Shown here one piece after another: positions 1-11,649 of a stretch of DNA of 64,000 bases (position 1 is the stretch's first letter; every line of letters starts with the position of its first letter). The stretch is from Lithospermum erythrorhizon (Eukaryota; Streptophyta; Magnoliopsida; Boraginales; Boraginaceae). The stretch lies in the NCBI GenBank assembly GCA_019722365.1, contig JADFUC010000271.1:744001-808000 (forward strand). The letters are read 5' to 3'. The position numbers and the translations under genes were made by a program. The notes under the pieces are model-generated. The model was not told where the DNA came from, made no database searches, and saw only the letters and a list, made by a program, of their open reading frames with translations.

Positions 1-922
1 TTGGCAGCAGCCTAACAAATGACTTCCTTCCTCTGGCGAGTGTTAAGTATGATGTGATTCATAAAGGATGGTATAGCTAATTGGATTCCTACCGCTCGTA
101 CTGCAGCGTCTACGAGTCGTTGGCTAGGAGTTCTTTATATGATAGGCCTTGGGGCCTCGTTCAATTTAGACCGGGTTAACTTTCTTACCAAAGCCTCCTG
201 ATATGCTCGGTCCATGCGTTGCGAGCCACGTAGCCTATCCTAGCATGATATAGCATCCTTGAAGCCGGAAAGAAGATGTTCGACTGTGATGATCTTGAGG
301 GCCCCAGCGCAAGAGGCAATACCGCCGATCCTAAAGGCCTTCGTGTTCTTTGATATACCATGGCGCTGTTGATGTTGGTGGGCTTAGAGGGGAGCAATAT
401 TGATGGGACAACGATTCTTGGGGATGAGATTCGGTATTTGGATAGGGTGATTCGATCCCAACGGCTGAAATCTATCTTTAGGCACATTTGAGAGCTTGAT
501 CAGGAAGATGAGTCGGTTGTTGGTAACCCAGGTAGTGGAGGCGCCCCGGGCACGATCTTTTATCGTACTTTGATTATGTTTTGGGACAAATAGGGGGAGA
601 TGTCCGGATGGCGAACCCTACGGTATGGAGAACCCTATGGTAATGTATTTTATTTGTCTTGTGTAGTTTGGATGTCTGGTGGTATTAACCATTATGGTTT
701 TTTATGTTTATGGCATCTGTTTAGCCATTTGTCTTTAACACTTGTGTTGACATTTGGACTACTATGTTATGTTTGTATCCATCTTGTGTATTGTGTTTAC
801 TTGTGGTTATTTACGCTATTTTTATTTGCGGTTATTTACGCTATTTTGATTTGTGGTTATATACTCTGAATTGTGACGTGTGAGGGTTTGAGATTTGTGT
901 AAAACTTACTCAAATGGGAGTT
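1..922 (+). mobile_element. Degenerate 3' internal part of an LTR retrotransposon
   Basis: No intact protein is visible. The reason for calling this retroelement DNA is its right edge: a purine-rich tract CAAATGGGAG at 911-920 is followed within two bases by TGTTAG at 923. This is the usual layout of a copia-type polypurine tract joined to a 3' LTR. A hydrophobic open frame at 600-869 is TG/TT-rich, non-conserved-looking sequence of the kind found between the end of pol and the 3' LTR. The left part (1-600) is GC-richer than the genome average here but every frame has stops, and I could not identify a retroelement domain. Confidence 0.45.
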
Positions 923-1745
923 TGTTAGTGCATGAAAATTAATTCAAAGTATTTCGCGATGTCCCGAGGCCATTGTCTACGGTTAGTAAAGCTTATTTCG
1001 AGGCGAGTAGATCTTCGAAGATTATGTTTCCTTTTATGAAGAAAATCTCGTGAGATATGATTTGGTTAATGGAAAATGAATTACTTGGGTATCAAGGAGG
1101 AAGATTCACACGTCTAAAACAGATATGGAAAGAAGATCGAATGCATTGATTATTTTACAAGATGCAAGTTTTGTTTATGGAAGTTATTTCCATAAACTTG
1201 TTTGTGCCTCCACTATATAAATGTCTCAAGTAAAGTACTGAGATGTCTTGAAACAAGAGAATCGTGCATTGTATTTTGTGAGCCAAAAAGAGCTTTGAGA
1301 GTTTATTTTGGTATAGACTAAATGTATGGGTATTGCCTATGTATGGAGTGTTACATAAACTCACTTTAGATTATTACAACATTGTCAAACACCTGATACA
1401 GCAGATCCTGCATTTTAGTGATTACCACGTAGTTGGCAGCATCTGGGATAGAAAGGTAGAATAGAGGCGAAGAAGAATGGGGAAAATTAGTATAAGTCTT
1501 TATTTGTAATTCTTGTATCATAGTGGAATCCTTAGGCCCATTGCCCTTCCCAGAACTTTAGGCTATTACATTGACGCTTTGGCCCGAATTACCAAGTTGT
1601 CGAGTTTTACTTTGCTTAACGATGCTTTTATTTTATTCTTGCGCCCATTATCAGGTAGTGTTGGTAACGGTGTATTGGTGGTAGTTCAAAGTAGGCGATT
1701 ACAGGTTTTTGAAACCCGGCTCCAATATTTGATTATAGGTTTGAC
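923..1745 (+). mobile_element. LTR-like relic A
   Basis: The segment starts TGTTAG directly after a polypurine-like tract. It carries a promoter-like CTATATAAATG at about 1214-1224 and then a T-rich stretch with GTGGAA near 1521, an arrangement typical of copia LTRs (U3, TATA, R/U5). A related segment lies at 42,640-43,360, and the two share words in the same order: TTCGAAGAT, CTATATAAA, GAGGCGAAG, AGAATG and GTGGAA. The right border is uncertain because no clear CA end followed by a primer site could be fixed. No target duplication was found. Confidence 0.45.
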
Positions 1746-2138
1746 TCGGTAGAAAGTGATGATAAGAACTTCGAAGCAGTCGTAATTATTCAACTCGAAC
1801 ATACTCCCAATATCTGTTAAAAGGCGACTCGTTTAAAGTTTTTTTTACAGATTTTTATGTATAGATTAACCAATTCCAAAAACAAATTAACTCTATACCC
1901 GCCTGATTGACATCCGGGTTGGGTTCGAGCAAAAAATTTGCTTGATACGCGAAACAACTGGGTGATTTTCCGACTTGATAAAATGTCTACCTAAACTAGT
2001 TACCAAGTACATACCCTTTCAAACCCGACTCGATAAGCAAATATGATTATAATTTTTAAATTAATTCATAATAAAATATATCGGGTGACAAAAGGTTTTG
2101 CACAAATAAAAGTGTCCAAAGCGAGACCATGCCAATTA
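1746..2138. other. Intergenic, nothing recognised
   Basis: Low-complexity, AT-leaning DNA between the LTR relic and a small MITE. All frames are short and there is no domain, RNA gene or repeat that I can name. Confidence 0.5.
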
Positions 2139-2286
2139 TTCTCTCCGTCTTAAAATACATGATTATTTAATATACATTTTTAATCCTAGTGTAGCTTTTA
2201 CAATCTCAATGTAGTTTTCACTATTCACTTAATAAAAGCAGCTTTTAAATACAAATAATCTAAAATACATTTTGAAACGGAGATAG
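2139..2286. repeat. Stowaway-like MITE, 148 bp
   Basis: The left end reads CTCTCCGTCTTAAAATACAT, and the right end carries the reverse complement of this theme (TAAAATACATTTTGAAACGGAGATAG). TA lies on both sides. Short length, TA target and CTCYCTCCGTY-type inverted ends are the hallmarks of Stowaway (Tc1/mariner) MITEs. The inverted repeat is imperfect, so it is an old copy. Confidence 0.6.
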
Positions 2287-2765
2287 TATATATTAGTGTG
2301 AAAATATGAATAGGTCAAAGTTAAGCTAGTATTTCTTTAACGATGGAAGTTACAAATTATATACGATATCAGACATTAATTAAATTCTAAGCTAAGCTAA
2401 TTGATTCATCAATTATTTTTATATTCCAACTAATGAGATAATGATACTCCAATTATATTATAAACTTATGAATGAAGATACTTCATCCATCCCGTGAAGA
2501 CCGTCGACTTTACTTTTTATCATTTTAAATTTGAAATATTTGATCATTTTACATGTTTTTTAGGAAATAAATCAACTTTAACTAGAGTTAAAATGTACTC
2601 GTAATTCTTAATTTTTTTTGGAAAATATTGGCAATCATTGGGATTGAAGATAAGGATTAACAAATACGAGTAAATGGATTAAATAATCAAGAAATGAAAT
2701 GTAAAAATTATTGTAATAGAAAGGGTGTAGTTCTTGTGGTGCGTTCCTTTTTAGTCCAGCAAACG
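2287..2765. other. Intergenic, nothing recognised
   Basis: AT-rich spacer up to the target site of the copia element. The last five bases (AAACG, 2761-2765) are the probable left copy of that element's target duplication. Confidence 0.5.
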
Positions 2766-3000
2766 TGTTGCAGTGTAGTTCGGGACATGAGTCGGAGTCT
2801 TTAGGTCACGAATCCGTGTCGATGTTCGGCGTGTTTGTCCGGTAGACTTGAGGACGGAATCGGGAGGTCCTAAAGTCCCGATCTGGTCCCGATAGCGCGA
2901 AGATAGCTCGACCTAATTTGTTGTATTTGAAGCCCATTAGCTTTTGTGTATAAATTGTACTCTAAACTCATTATTTTATACATGGAATGTTCACCCTACA
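2766..3000 (+). repeat. 5' LTR of the copia element
   Basis: It begins TGTTGCAGTGTAGTTC and ends CCCTACA, so it has TG..CA ends. The 3' LTR has the same start and end. The best-kept block is near the right end (GTATAAATTRTACTCTAAAC), which probably holds the TATA box. By eye roughly a quarter of positions differ between the two LTRs. Confidence 0.85.
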
Positions 3001-3014
3001 TGGTATTTGAGCCT
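3001..3014 (+). promoter_or_regulatory. Primer binding site (initiator tRNA-Met type)
   Basis: TGGTATTTGAGCCT follows the CA end of the 5' LTR directly. The copia consensus is TGGTATCAGAGC; the two mismatches are in the middle. Position and sequence together make this a confident call for a decayed site. Confidence 0.8.
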
Positions 3015-3066
3015 AGGTTAAAAGCAAAGAAACTCTAACCTATTTTTTCTCACAACCCTTTCAGCA

Positions 3067-3180
3067 ATGGTGGATCCACGAAACCAAGCAGCGATTCGGT
3101 TTTTGGTGTTGATGGTGGCGGCTACCTCTAATCGATCATATAGACCATATGGAGATAAATGTAAGCTCTTGTGTACTACC
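3067..3180 (+). pseudogene. Remnant of gag start
   Basis: An ATG 67 bp into the internal region opens a short frame starting MVDPRNQ. It lies where copia gag begins and soon loses its frame. No zinc knuckle or protease motif follows before the integrase part, so an internal deletion has removed most of gag and protease. Confidence 0.4.
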
Positions 3181-3376
3181 GTGCCATAGGCAGACGCGAT
3201 ATCGCTACATGCTTTCTGAGATTGAATTATCAGGAAAGGTAGGAGGCAGGGGTTAGAAGGGGTCGCGGTAGCTGAGATCTGAGCTATTGTTCGGACAGCG
3301 TGCGGAGGGAATTTAACATTGCTCAGGGAGGGTTTGGACGATACCTTCGGCCCGACACACGGACAAATAACATCGC

Positions 3377-4207
3377 TTGATGAGCCTCTTTGGTAATTCT
3401 AATACTCCACTCGGCCCAACGATCGGCCCAGTTAGTAGCCATTTTCTTGGATTTTTTGACACGCAGTTACTTACGGTTCGTGCATTTAATACTCGAGATA
3501 GTAATGACGTCATCTTTACTCACAATTTGTGTTTTGTTCAGGACCGAAGTGCGAAGAAGGTGATTGGAAGCGGTGAGCGGAGAAGATTAAATCTCTTATT
3601 ACATGCTGAGCTTCTGGTGGATTCGAAGGCATCTCTGTTAGCTATTCAGATGCCTGAGTTGGAGCTTTGGCATAATAGACTAGGCCATCCATCCAAAGCG
3701 GTTTTAAAGTCTTTTTCATTTATTTGTAGTAGTGCTTCTGTTTTGAATAAATCCTATGAGACATGTCATCGTGCTAAGCATACTCGAGATGTGTTCTTTG
3801 ATAATTTTAAGAAGGCTACTCGTTGTTTTGAGCTTATTCACTGTGATCTTTGGGGTCCATATAGCACTCCCCCGTCGTGTGGTGCTAAATATTTTTTGAC
3901 TTTATTCGATGACCATTCTCGGGATGTTTGGGTGGTCCTGTTATCTGATAAAACTGAAGTCCATGATGTATTCATTAAATTTATTGCTATGGTGAAACGT
4001 CAGTTTGGTTTGGATGTCTGTCGGGTTCGTAGCGATAATGGGGCGAGTTACTTGGAGTGCAAAATCTGCTTTCTTTACTCGGGGGGGATTTTGGTTTTGG
4101 ACCTCTTTTATGTGGTAGCTGACAAATGGGCCGGGTGGAGGCGAAAACATCACCATATCCTTAATTTTGCAAGTGTTTTTGATGTTTCGAGGACATCTAC
4201 CCCTTGA
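3377..4207 (+). pseudogene. Copia GAG-pre-integrase / integrase fragment
   Basis: An open frame of 276 codons. Around residues 97-105 it reads LWHNRLGHPS, the two-histidine part of the integrase zinc module. The partner cysteine pair is damaged: SYETCHRAKH has Tyr where the first Cys belongs. The catalytic core follows, with the first Asp in HCDLWGPY and the second Asp in VRSDNGASY; the frame is lost before the third acidic residue. Fold family: DDE integrase of Ty1/copia. The product would be inactive. A long open frame on the opposite strand across 3,941-4,597 is a shadow. Confidence 0.85.
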
Positions 4208-4769
4208 ATTTTGGGGTGAATGTAAATGAATTAGTGTTATTAGATGGCCAGGTACCACAATCCGATATCTTTGCACTTTAAATCGCCATATGAAATTCTC
4301 TATGGTTCCCCTTCTTCGTATGATAATTTGTGAGTCTTTGGATGTCTTTGTTATGCTTTTGGTTGGAGCCTCGGTCAGGCGGCCTCCCTGCTCGATGGGG
4401 CTGCATCGCCTCACCGATAAAATTTTGCCCCATCGCCCGATGGAGGCGCAATCGAGCATGACTCCACTGATAAAACATTTGGCACCCCCGGGAGGGAAAT
4501 TTAGGAGCCGGGGAAGGCGTGAGTGAGCCTTTTCATGGGCACTTCCGCAGATTATGTTACGAATGTTAGCCCGACACTTTCGAGTGCCCGCTCTCACACG
4601 CTTTCGATATAACTCTTACCACCGCCAGTCATGCCGTATCATTTGACTAACTTTGTGAGTTATGATATATTTTCTAGATGCGCACCATTAGTTTCTTGCT
4701 TATCAGCTGCGAGGGTTGAGCACCGATCTATCGCGCCCGGCTGCGTGATGTCAGGGTTGGTATGATGCT

Positions 4770-5350
4770 ATGAAAGCGGAGATTAATGCTTTAGAAAATA
4801 ATGGCATATGGAGCTTAGTTGAATTGCCTAAAGATAAGAAAGATTTGGGTAATAGGTGGGTTTATAAGATCAAGTATAAATCCGATGGTAGTGTAGAGCG
4901 GTTGAAGGCGAGATTGGTTGTCTTTGGTAACCATCAGACTGAAGGGATTGATTACTCGGATATTTTTGCCTCGGTGGCAAAGATGTCTACTGTTCGAGCA
5001 TTCGGTGGTTAGGCTGCTTTCGAGGTTGGGAGTTGCGGATGGATGTTCATAATGCCTTCTTGTACGGTGATTTGCTTGAAGAGTCTATATGAATTATGAA
5101 GCACCCTCAAGGAGTTTTTGATCGAGCGAGGAGGGTAAGGCGTGTAAAACTACGAAGTCTACATGTGAAGAAGCATGAACCACGTTATTGGTCATGGCTT
5201 GGTTTCCTCTTTGTGGTGCCTACGGCTTCCCTTGATTCTTATTCAGTTATTCTCTTTTTACCGTATATGCGGGGTGATATCGATTGCGTGGCGATTTATG
5301 TTGATGATCGATTATTTCTAGTAACAGTCGAACAGCTACATGCAACAAGG
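4770..5350 (+). pseudogene. Copia reverse transcriptase fragment (frameshifted)
   Basis: The frame at 4,770-5,012 starts MKAEINALENNGIW and continues through RWVYKIKYKSDGSVERLKAR, the N-terminal signature of copia reverse transcriptase (RVT_2). A frame change follows. MDVHNAFLYGDLLEES is readable at about 5,041-5,090, and the polymerase active-site motif appears as YVDDRLFLV near 5,298 (normally YVDDLL). At least two frame changes separate these blocks, so it is a pseudogene. Confidence 0.85.
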
Positions 5351-5967
5351 ATTACTTGAGTTCGTGTTTTCACATGAAAGATCGGGGCAATTTCTCGAAA
5401 GTACTTTTTTGGGTATTGAGGTGGCTTGTAGTTGAAGGATTTATTTATGTTAAGCGAGTATGCCTTGGATATCATTGCGAGTGTGGTTTATTGGGCGAGG
5501 AAAGATCGGGTGGATTTCCCGTGGAACCCGAATCACCAATTGGTCATCCACGACCCTGCTTGTAGAGAATGGTGAGCAATGCAAGCAATTGTTGTTGCCT
5601 CCTTTACTTATCTTATACCACGACTTTGATTTAGCTTGTTTGTTCATATATTGTCGCGGATTCTCTCGAGAAGCCGAGATAGGACCCATTTGGGATGCGG
5701 TACTCGAGTGGTGTGTTACATGAAGAATTCGAGATTCGGGGGGCATCACACAATGCGTTTTGACTTCTGATTTGACTTCTTTTCGGTTGGGTGACTTCGT
5801 TAAATTTTAGTTGTCCCCGCGAAAAGTCGATCTATTAGTGGGTGGTTAAGGTGTTCTTGGTGGATCCAGATATCTTGAAGCGAGAAGCTTGACTTATCTT
5901 GTTCGCTATCTTATCTTTGAAGATTTGAGTACCCATTTCTCTACATTGCTCTTACTTGTGAGCTAAA
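5351..5967 (+). pseudogene. Decayed thumb/connection region of copia pol
   Basis: This lies between the reverse transcriptase active site and the RNase H tail. A phrase resembling the FLGIEV region can be made out at about 5,400-5,430, but frames are broken throughout. I infer its identity from its position in the element, not from motifs of its own. Confidence 0.5.
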
Positions 5968-6290
5968 ATGGCTCAAATGATTACTGATGAGTCTTGGGGT
6001 GTCTTACTGGCTGGCTGGCTGTTCGGTGTATTTTTGATAGTCGGTCTGCTTACATGCTGGCTTCGTAGTCGGTGTTTCATAAGCGATCCAAACATATTGA
6101 GATGGATTGCCATTTTTGTTCGGGAGATGCGATTCAGAATGGGACCATCAAATTAAGCCTCTCGTAAATGTTTCCACCGCGTCGCGGCTTTCCGAACTTC
6201 TTTCTTAAGCCTCTTTGGAAGCTTGGCGTTTCGGAGGTTTATTCTGTGAGTTGGGCGTTTTGTGATCTTCGTGCTCCAAAAACTTGAGGA
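5968..6290 (+). pseudogene. Copia RNase H C-terminal tail
   Basis: Read across 6,080-6,290 with stops, the sequence follows the familiar end of copia pol: an IAIFVREM phrase (normally IDCHFVRE), a region matching the LADLFTK part, then FRRFIL, VGRF and a final LEEG ahead of the LTR. The last codons run into the polypurine tract, which is normal for this family. Stops at about 6,154 and within the tail make it non-functional. Confidence 0.65.
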
Positions 6291-6294
6291 GGGG
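6280..6294 (+). promoter_or_regulatory. Polypurine tract
   Basis: AACTTGAGGAGGGG ends immediately before the TGTTG of the 3' LTR. This is the plus-strand priming site for reverse transcription and has the usual copia form. Confidence 0.8.
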
Positions 6295-6526
6295 TGTTGC
6301 AGTGTAGTTCAGAAAATGGTTAGGAGGTGCTAGGTCCCAACCCATGTCATTTCGGCGTGTGTGTTCAATAGACCGGGGCCAGGATTGGGAGGTCCCAAAG
6401 TCCGATTGGTCGATAAGCGCGAGAGATAGTTCGACCTAATTTATTATATTTGAGGCCCATTAACTTTTGTGTATAAATTATACTCTAAACTCATTATTTT
6501 ATATAATGGAATCATTATTTCCTACA
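6295..6526 (+). repeat. 3' LTR of the copia element
   Basis: It starts TGTTGCAGTGTAGTTC and ends TCCTACA, the same ends as the 5' LTR, and is three bases shorter. AAATG follows as the probable right copy of the target duplication. Confidence 0.85.
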
Positions 6527-8080
6527 AAATGTTAACACTAACACAAAGATTATAAAATATTTGTTGAAACGCAATTCCTAAGTTCTTGATTATGACATTT
6601 TTCCCATAAAAAGTAGTTGCATTATATAAGCTTCTTTATGTGTTTGAGGTCTACCTTTGATGTAAGAATTGTCGTTTTGTAGGTCTAAAACGTGTTTGTG
6701 AAGCCCTTTATAAGCTAATTAGGTAAGATACTATGATGTCGACTACTAATTAAGTTAATGATAATAGGTCTAGAAGTTTCAAGTTGTTTATACTAATAAC
6801 TTGAGTATCTAAAGTTTTTTGTCTCCACATCTCAATGACAAAGACTCCATGCTCTAGGAAATCTATTAAATTGCTTTGCCTTTAGAATTTTGATTGTTTC
6901 TGTGAAATAAATAAAAAAGAAAACTTAGTTAGATAGAAAGTTTTATTTTTCGTCTTGTGTACGTAATTAAATATTCGATTATTACACTAATAACAATCAA
7001 ATCACCAAATATTCATCTTTTATATAATCCAATGAAATCACCACCTTAAATCTAAAGTTTGATATTAAATACGTTTAAGCATGATATCTAAGCAAAACTT
7101 TTTATTCAAGAATAAGACAAAGATGTTTATATAGAGCCTAGTTTCTTATTATTTAGTTTAAAATTTAATTATTGTATAATATCAATTTGTATCTTTTGAA
7201 AAAAAAAACCTAAAGTTGATGTATGTGTCCGTGTCTCACAAGAAAACACTTGTATATATAATCCTATCCTATGACGTTTGTACATAGAAAGGCTTTGTGT
7301 CATTTATCTATTATTAAAGTGACATTTGTTCATTCAAGTTTAATTTAATTCTGTACTCTTCCCATATCACTTTTCAGTATGAAACAGTATAAACTTTTAG
7401 TACCTAAAATGTACTCAAAATCACTATTTTCATTATTTTTAGAGTTTGGTTTTTATGTATGTTCTTTAGCAACTTCCCTATTAGGGAGAGTATAAATTTA
7501 GGGCGTGAATATGGTATGTATATATAACTTTATAGGAGGACACCTTATTTTAGGGGAGCTGAAAAAATACTCTTTTTTTTTCATTTATAGTGATTCGAGT
7601 CCTATTTTGGAAACTTAGGAAGGCGATGCACATGCTTTCTTGAAATAAATTAAAAAATTGATGAAATTATATTTTTTAGGTATCCTAAAATAACTTGAGC
7701 CCAAAAAAATTTATGCCCCAAAATTTGTAGCCGCTCACATGTTATTTATCTTTTCTTTTCATTATTGAAAATCTTGAAATCGCGATTTTATGTTTAGGTG
7801 AATAATAAGCATTAAAAAATTTTGTCACAAAGTAAAAAGGTAACTCCTAAAATTAAAAAAAGTGATAATTATGAGTACATTATTTTTAAAAAAAAAATGT
7901 AAGAAAATTGACGTACATGCTATAACATAAGTACATAACTATTATTAACCTCTACTCCGTATTTAAATCTGTAACTTACGTTTGTTACACATCATAATTA
8001 AACATTTACACATCATAATTAAAAATATATAGGTATGTAATGAAAAAAAGAATTTTTATTATTTATTTAAAGGAACAGAA
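6527..8080. other. AT-rich intergenic DNA
   Basis: No open frame of interest, no inverted or tandem structure that I could identify, and homopolymer A/T runs. It may include old insertions, but I cannot support any. Confidence 0.5.
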
Positions 8081-9660
8081 GCCAAAACTTCTTGTGGGGA
8101 AAAATTTACCGATTGCGGGTTTTATCAAATCAAGAAGGATTGGTAATCGGCCCATAGGTCCTGGCGTTTGCTTTGACGATTTGTGAGATGTGCTGACTTG
8201 CTTGACTTGATTTGGTCTTGATAGGAGCTTTAATGCGAGCTCGGCTTGATTTGAAGGCTTAATTTGACTTGACTGATTTGATTTTAATAGGAGCTATGGT
8301 ACGCATATGTGTCTTATTAGCGATGTCTTTGAGATTAGTGCGGACTTGGATATAGTGCAGTCGGGGGCATGGCATCAGTAGTGTTCGTTTAATACTTCCC
8401 GGACTTGATCTTGGAGTGCTTGAACGATCTACACGATACATGTGAACTTGGTGGACTTCTTTCTTGAGAGTGTCTTTGCGTGGGTTCACCTTTTTGTGGA
8501 GGGACTTAAGGGGATGTTCCCCCAGGAGGTGGACAATGGTTATTACTCTTACTATTTCTTGTGAGGACTTAGTAGTTCGCCTGCGTAACTTTGAGTGAGA
8601 CTTTGTAGGTTGAGAGGCTCTTTGTCTTTTGATTTAAGGATGAGACTCGTGGCGTGGGGCGTATGGAGTGATAGCAAGCAAGTTTTGAAGCCTTATGTGT
8701 TTTTCTTTGGCATACAACGCTTAGAACTGTTGATGTAGTGATAGATGTGGAACTTAGTGAGATTGCTTCATTCGAGCTTAGCTTGTCTTAGAAGCGACAT
8801 AGCGAACTTTGTTGTTTGTAATGATGATTAGTATGAGTCTGGCGATCTACGCATTCGTGATACTAATCGCTCGGACTATGAGCCTTAGGCCGTGTTTCAC
8901 ATCTAGAATTCACATATAGGGGCCGAATATTCGGTGTATTTCCTATATACGGAACAATTAAACACAGTTTTAGGTGTTCATGCGAGATTTATGAATAATC
9001 AGGTGTTTTTAAACATTCACGAATTATTCGAGCGTTCTTCAGAATATGTAGAGATTCTCATGATTTTACTTCGACTTGAAGAATTATTGCTTTTGTGCAA
9101 TAATTCTATATTCAATCTATTTAGGTTACACCGGAGGTATTTTCTAGCCACGTAATTACATGAGTAGTTTAACTTCCCGGAAAGAATTTAAGAGTGTCAT
9201 ACATATTTTTCGGATGTTTTTGTGTATTTTCGAATGAGGTGTGATTTCTTTATATTCTTTTTGGACCTTGAATGATTCTTGATTGGTTGATTTATTTTTT
9301 AGGTGGATCGAGAATCTTATAGTTAATTTGGTAAGTCCCCGAATCGTCGGATATTTAATATTAAATAATAATTTAGTTTGGTATCGACGACTTGCGGCCT
9401 TTGAGGGTAAACATTATCCTAGTTCACTTATTTTAACCGGATCGTCATTTTGAGTTCGTTTATCCAAAAAAATCGATTCTTATTTCAGTTTTCACATCCA
9501 ATTTATTATTGAAATTTCGTAAATTTAGGGAATCCTATTTTGAGTTTAAAATTAGGGTTAATTAATATAAAACCCCTAATTATAACTTCAATTATTTAGA
9601 GAACACAATTCGAGAAGCCAACTTGTTAAATAAAGGTTTTAAATTCAGGCAGGGTTCGAT
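8081..9660. other. GC-richer, probably old transposable-element DNA
   Basis: Base composition rises sharply relative to both sides, as in the retroelement block on the left. There are local near-repeats at 8,190-8,300 (GACTTGATTTGGTCTTGATAGGAGCT and a second TTGATTTTAATAGGAGCTA). Frames are short, including a 73-codon one at 8,934-9,155 with no motif. I call it likely retroelement debris from composition and texture only; no LTR, primer site or domain was found. Confidence 0.3.
9081..9106. repeat. Perfect 10-bp inverted repeat with 6-nt loop
   Basis: GAATTATTGC, then TTTTGT, then GCAATAATTC. It would form a clean hairpin. No gene context suggests a terminator or RNA processing role. Confidence 0.7.
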
Positions 9661-11649
9661 TAGGGAACCACAGCCGCATCAGTATTTTTTTAGTGGTTTA
9701 ATTATAGAATTGAATTTGATTTAAGTCACATCTTAATCATTTTGAAATTATTTTAATAAATTTTATTTGTCTACAAGGTACTATATTTTGTAATTCAATC
9801 TTTGTTGGATAGTAGCCCTTGTAATTTTGTTAATTATTTTGGCCGAAATTATAACGGAATTGGTACGTATCCATTTTCACTAACCAAATAATAAAATAGA
9901 CAAAATAAATAAGCTAATAAGTAAAAATATCAGCCAAACAAATTGACCTGCAATCCGAATTAGTTGGAATGAAATAGACTGCTAAAACAATTGTTTTCTA
10001 AATATAAACGCGTTTTTTGTTAGCCATCGCAAAAGAGTTTTCCTATTATGACTAAAAAGCATATATTTAATTCAATGAGCAAATAGCTCAATATGGTGAG
10101 ATAGCTAGTATATATAGTCTCCATATGTGTCTACTATATTTTAGAAATGAATATTCGTATCTAAAATAAAATTATGAAAATTACGCGACGTGCAGCCATA
10201 AACTTGACAAACTACGTCAGACTCGCATAATAAAAATATAAAATGCATGTACAATTCTGGTGGGGCAAAATATATTCATTAATAAACATGCGTGGCTATT
10301 GAGAATCCATATCATACATTCATATCGAAAGGTTAAGATATTCTAATTAAATAAATAAGATTATATGTTACTTTCTTATTATGGAGTTAGCCAGGTGTAT
10401 ATTATTGTCGTGATTATCAATTCATTTTAGGTTGAGCTTGATGAAATATTTACATGGTCAAAAGAAGTTTTCATCTTTAGATCTCAGGATGAACCCCGTG
10501 AATTATTAAGGAAACTGTTATACATCGATTTCAATGTCTTTATACATCAGTTTAAAAAAATATCAAAAAGAAAAATACAGCCTCTACTTATTTTAATTGT
10601 TAAATTTCACAAATTATGAAGAGCAAAATAAGACTAAAATGTCAAAGAGGTAATTAATTATTATATATAGATTATTTATGAATTTTCAATTACTAAAATT
10701 TATATCTTTTAATATTTTGAAATTTTTGAAATTAAAACACAAATATAGAACAAATACTATCCCGGCTAATCAGGAAATAAACAAAATGAAATATGGGAAG
10801 TGTTAGTTGAGAATAATTAAAAAAGAAAAGGCCCATCTTTTGCAGTTGAGAAGAGTACCAAACTATGGTAGACTGAGGGAATCTTGGAACTACTCCAATA
10901 ATAAAAGAAGTATGAAACCTTATACTAACGATCCTTTGAGTTCACTTGTCAAAGTCTGCTGAATGGTAAATGGGATGTCATTACATTTCGTCGGGGCCCA
11001 GAGTTTCTTTAAAAGCGGCAATCACGAGATTCTTCCTTTGCGTGATTCGGTCAGCGCAATGTCACTTGCTTCTTTTACTCTGTTTTCCACAGAGTGCATT
11101 TATGAAGACTGTATCAATTTTAACATATGATGCATTCTTATTTAATGCATGATTTGGGATGTTCGAAATTATGAACCCTCCTCTTTAATTGACCGAATTA
11201 CTAGTTAGATTCGACATAAGTACAGCTCCATAATTGCTACTAACAGTACTCCGTATATTTTTACTCATCTCTCCACTGACCACTCCATATATGTACTTTG
11301 TTAATTGCCAATTATTGGCCCTTTAAAAATTGGTAAGGCTTAATTATACCCATCTCAACTGCTGTCATTATTGAATCATCTCACTTGTACTTCAAAGTTC
11401 CTTAGAATAATGACGAGATCAGATATTCAAAATTTTGTTGCCAAGGAGAAAACATTTTTCTATTCAATGAATAATTCTACATTCCAGCTGGAAAATGATC
11501 ATACTGGTGTAGAATAGATGAAGGCCATTTAGTATAAACCAAAACAAATAAAACTAGGGTGTTGATTAATCAGCGGAAATGCGAAAAATTGAATATTTGG
11601 CGAATTCTTGAATCACGAATTATGACTAAATCTGAATACTGAAAATATT
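9661..11649. other. AT-rich intergenic DNA
   Basis: I see no gene. A 60-codon frame at 10,970-11,152 has no recognisable motif and no flanking splice sites that extend it. Confidence 0.5.

Larger units (their letters stand above)
2766..6526 (+). mobile_element. Decayed, internally deleted Ty1/copia retrotransposon
   Basis: A bounded element of 3,761 bp. It has two related LTRs, a tRNA-Met-type primer site straight after the 5' LTR, remnants of gag, GAG-pre-integrase/integrase, reverse transcriptase and RNase H in copia order, and a polypurine tract against the 3' LTR. The flanking pentamers AAACG (2761-2765) and AAATG (6527-6531) look like a target duplication with one C/T difference. A complete copia element of this sort is usually nearer 5 kb; most of gag and all of protease are missing. 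Stop codons and frame changes occur throughout, and the LTRs differ at many positions, so the insertion is old and cannot move by itself. Confidence 0.9.

Noticed and set aside
600..869. Hydrophobic 89-codon frame that could suggest an envelope-like membrane protein
   Set aside because: Its hydrophobicity comes from T/G-rich DNA before an LTR; no signal, no conserved motif.
3941..4597. 218-codon minus-strand frame
   Set aside because: It is antisense to the copia integrase remnant; no independent domain is visible.
8934..9155. 73-codon frame as a small gene
   Set aside because: No homology recognised, no promoter or splice context, and it sits in transposon-like DNA.
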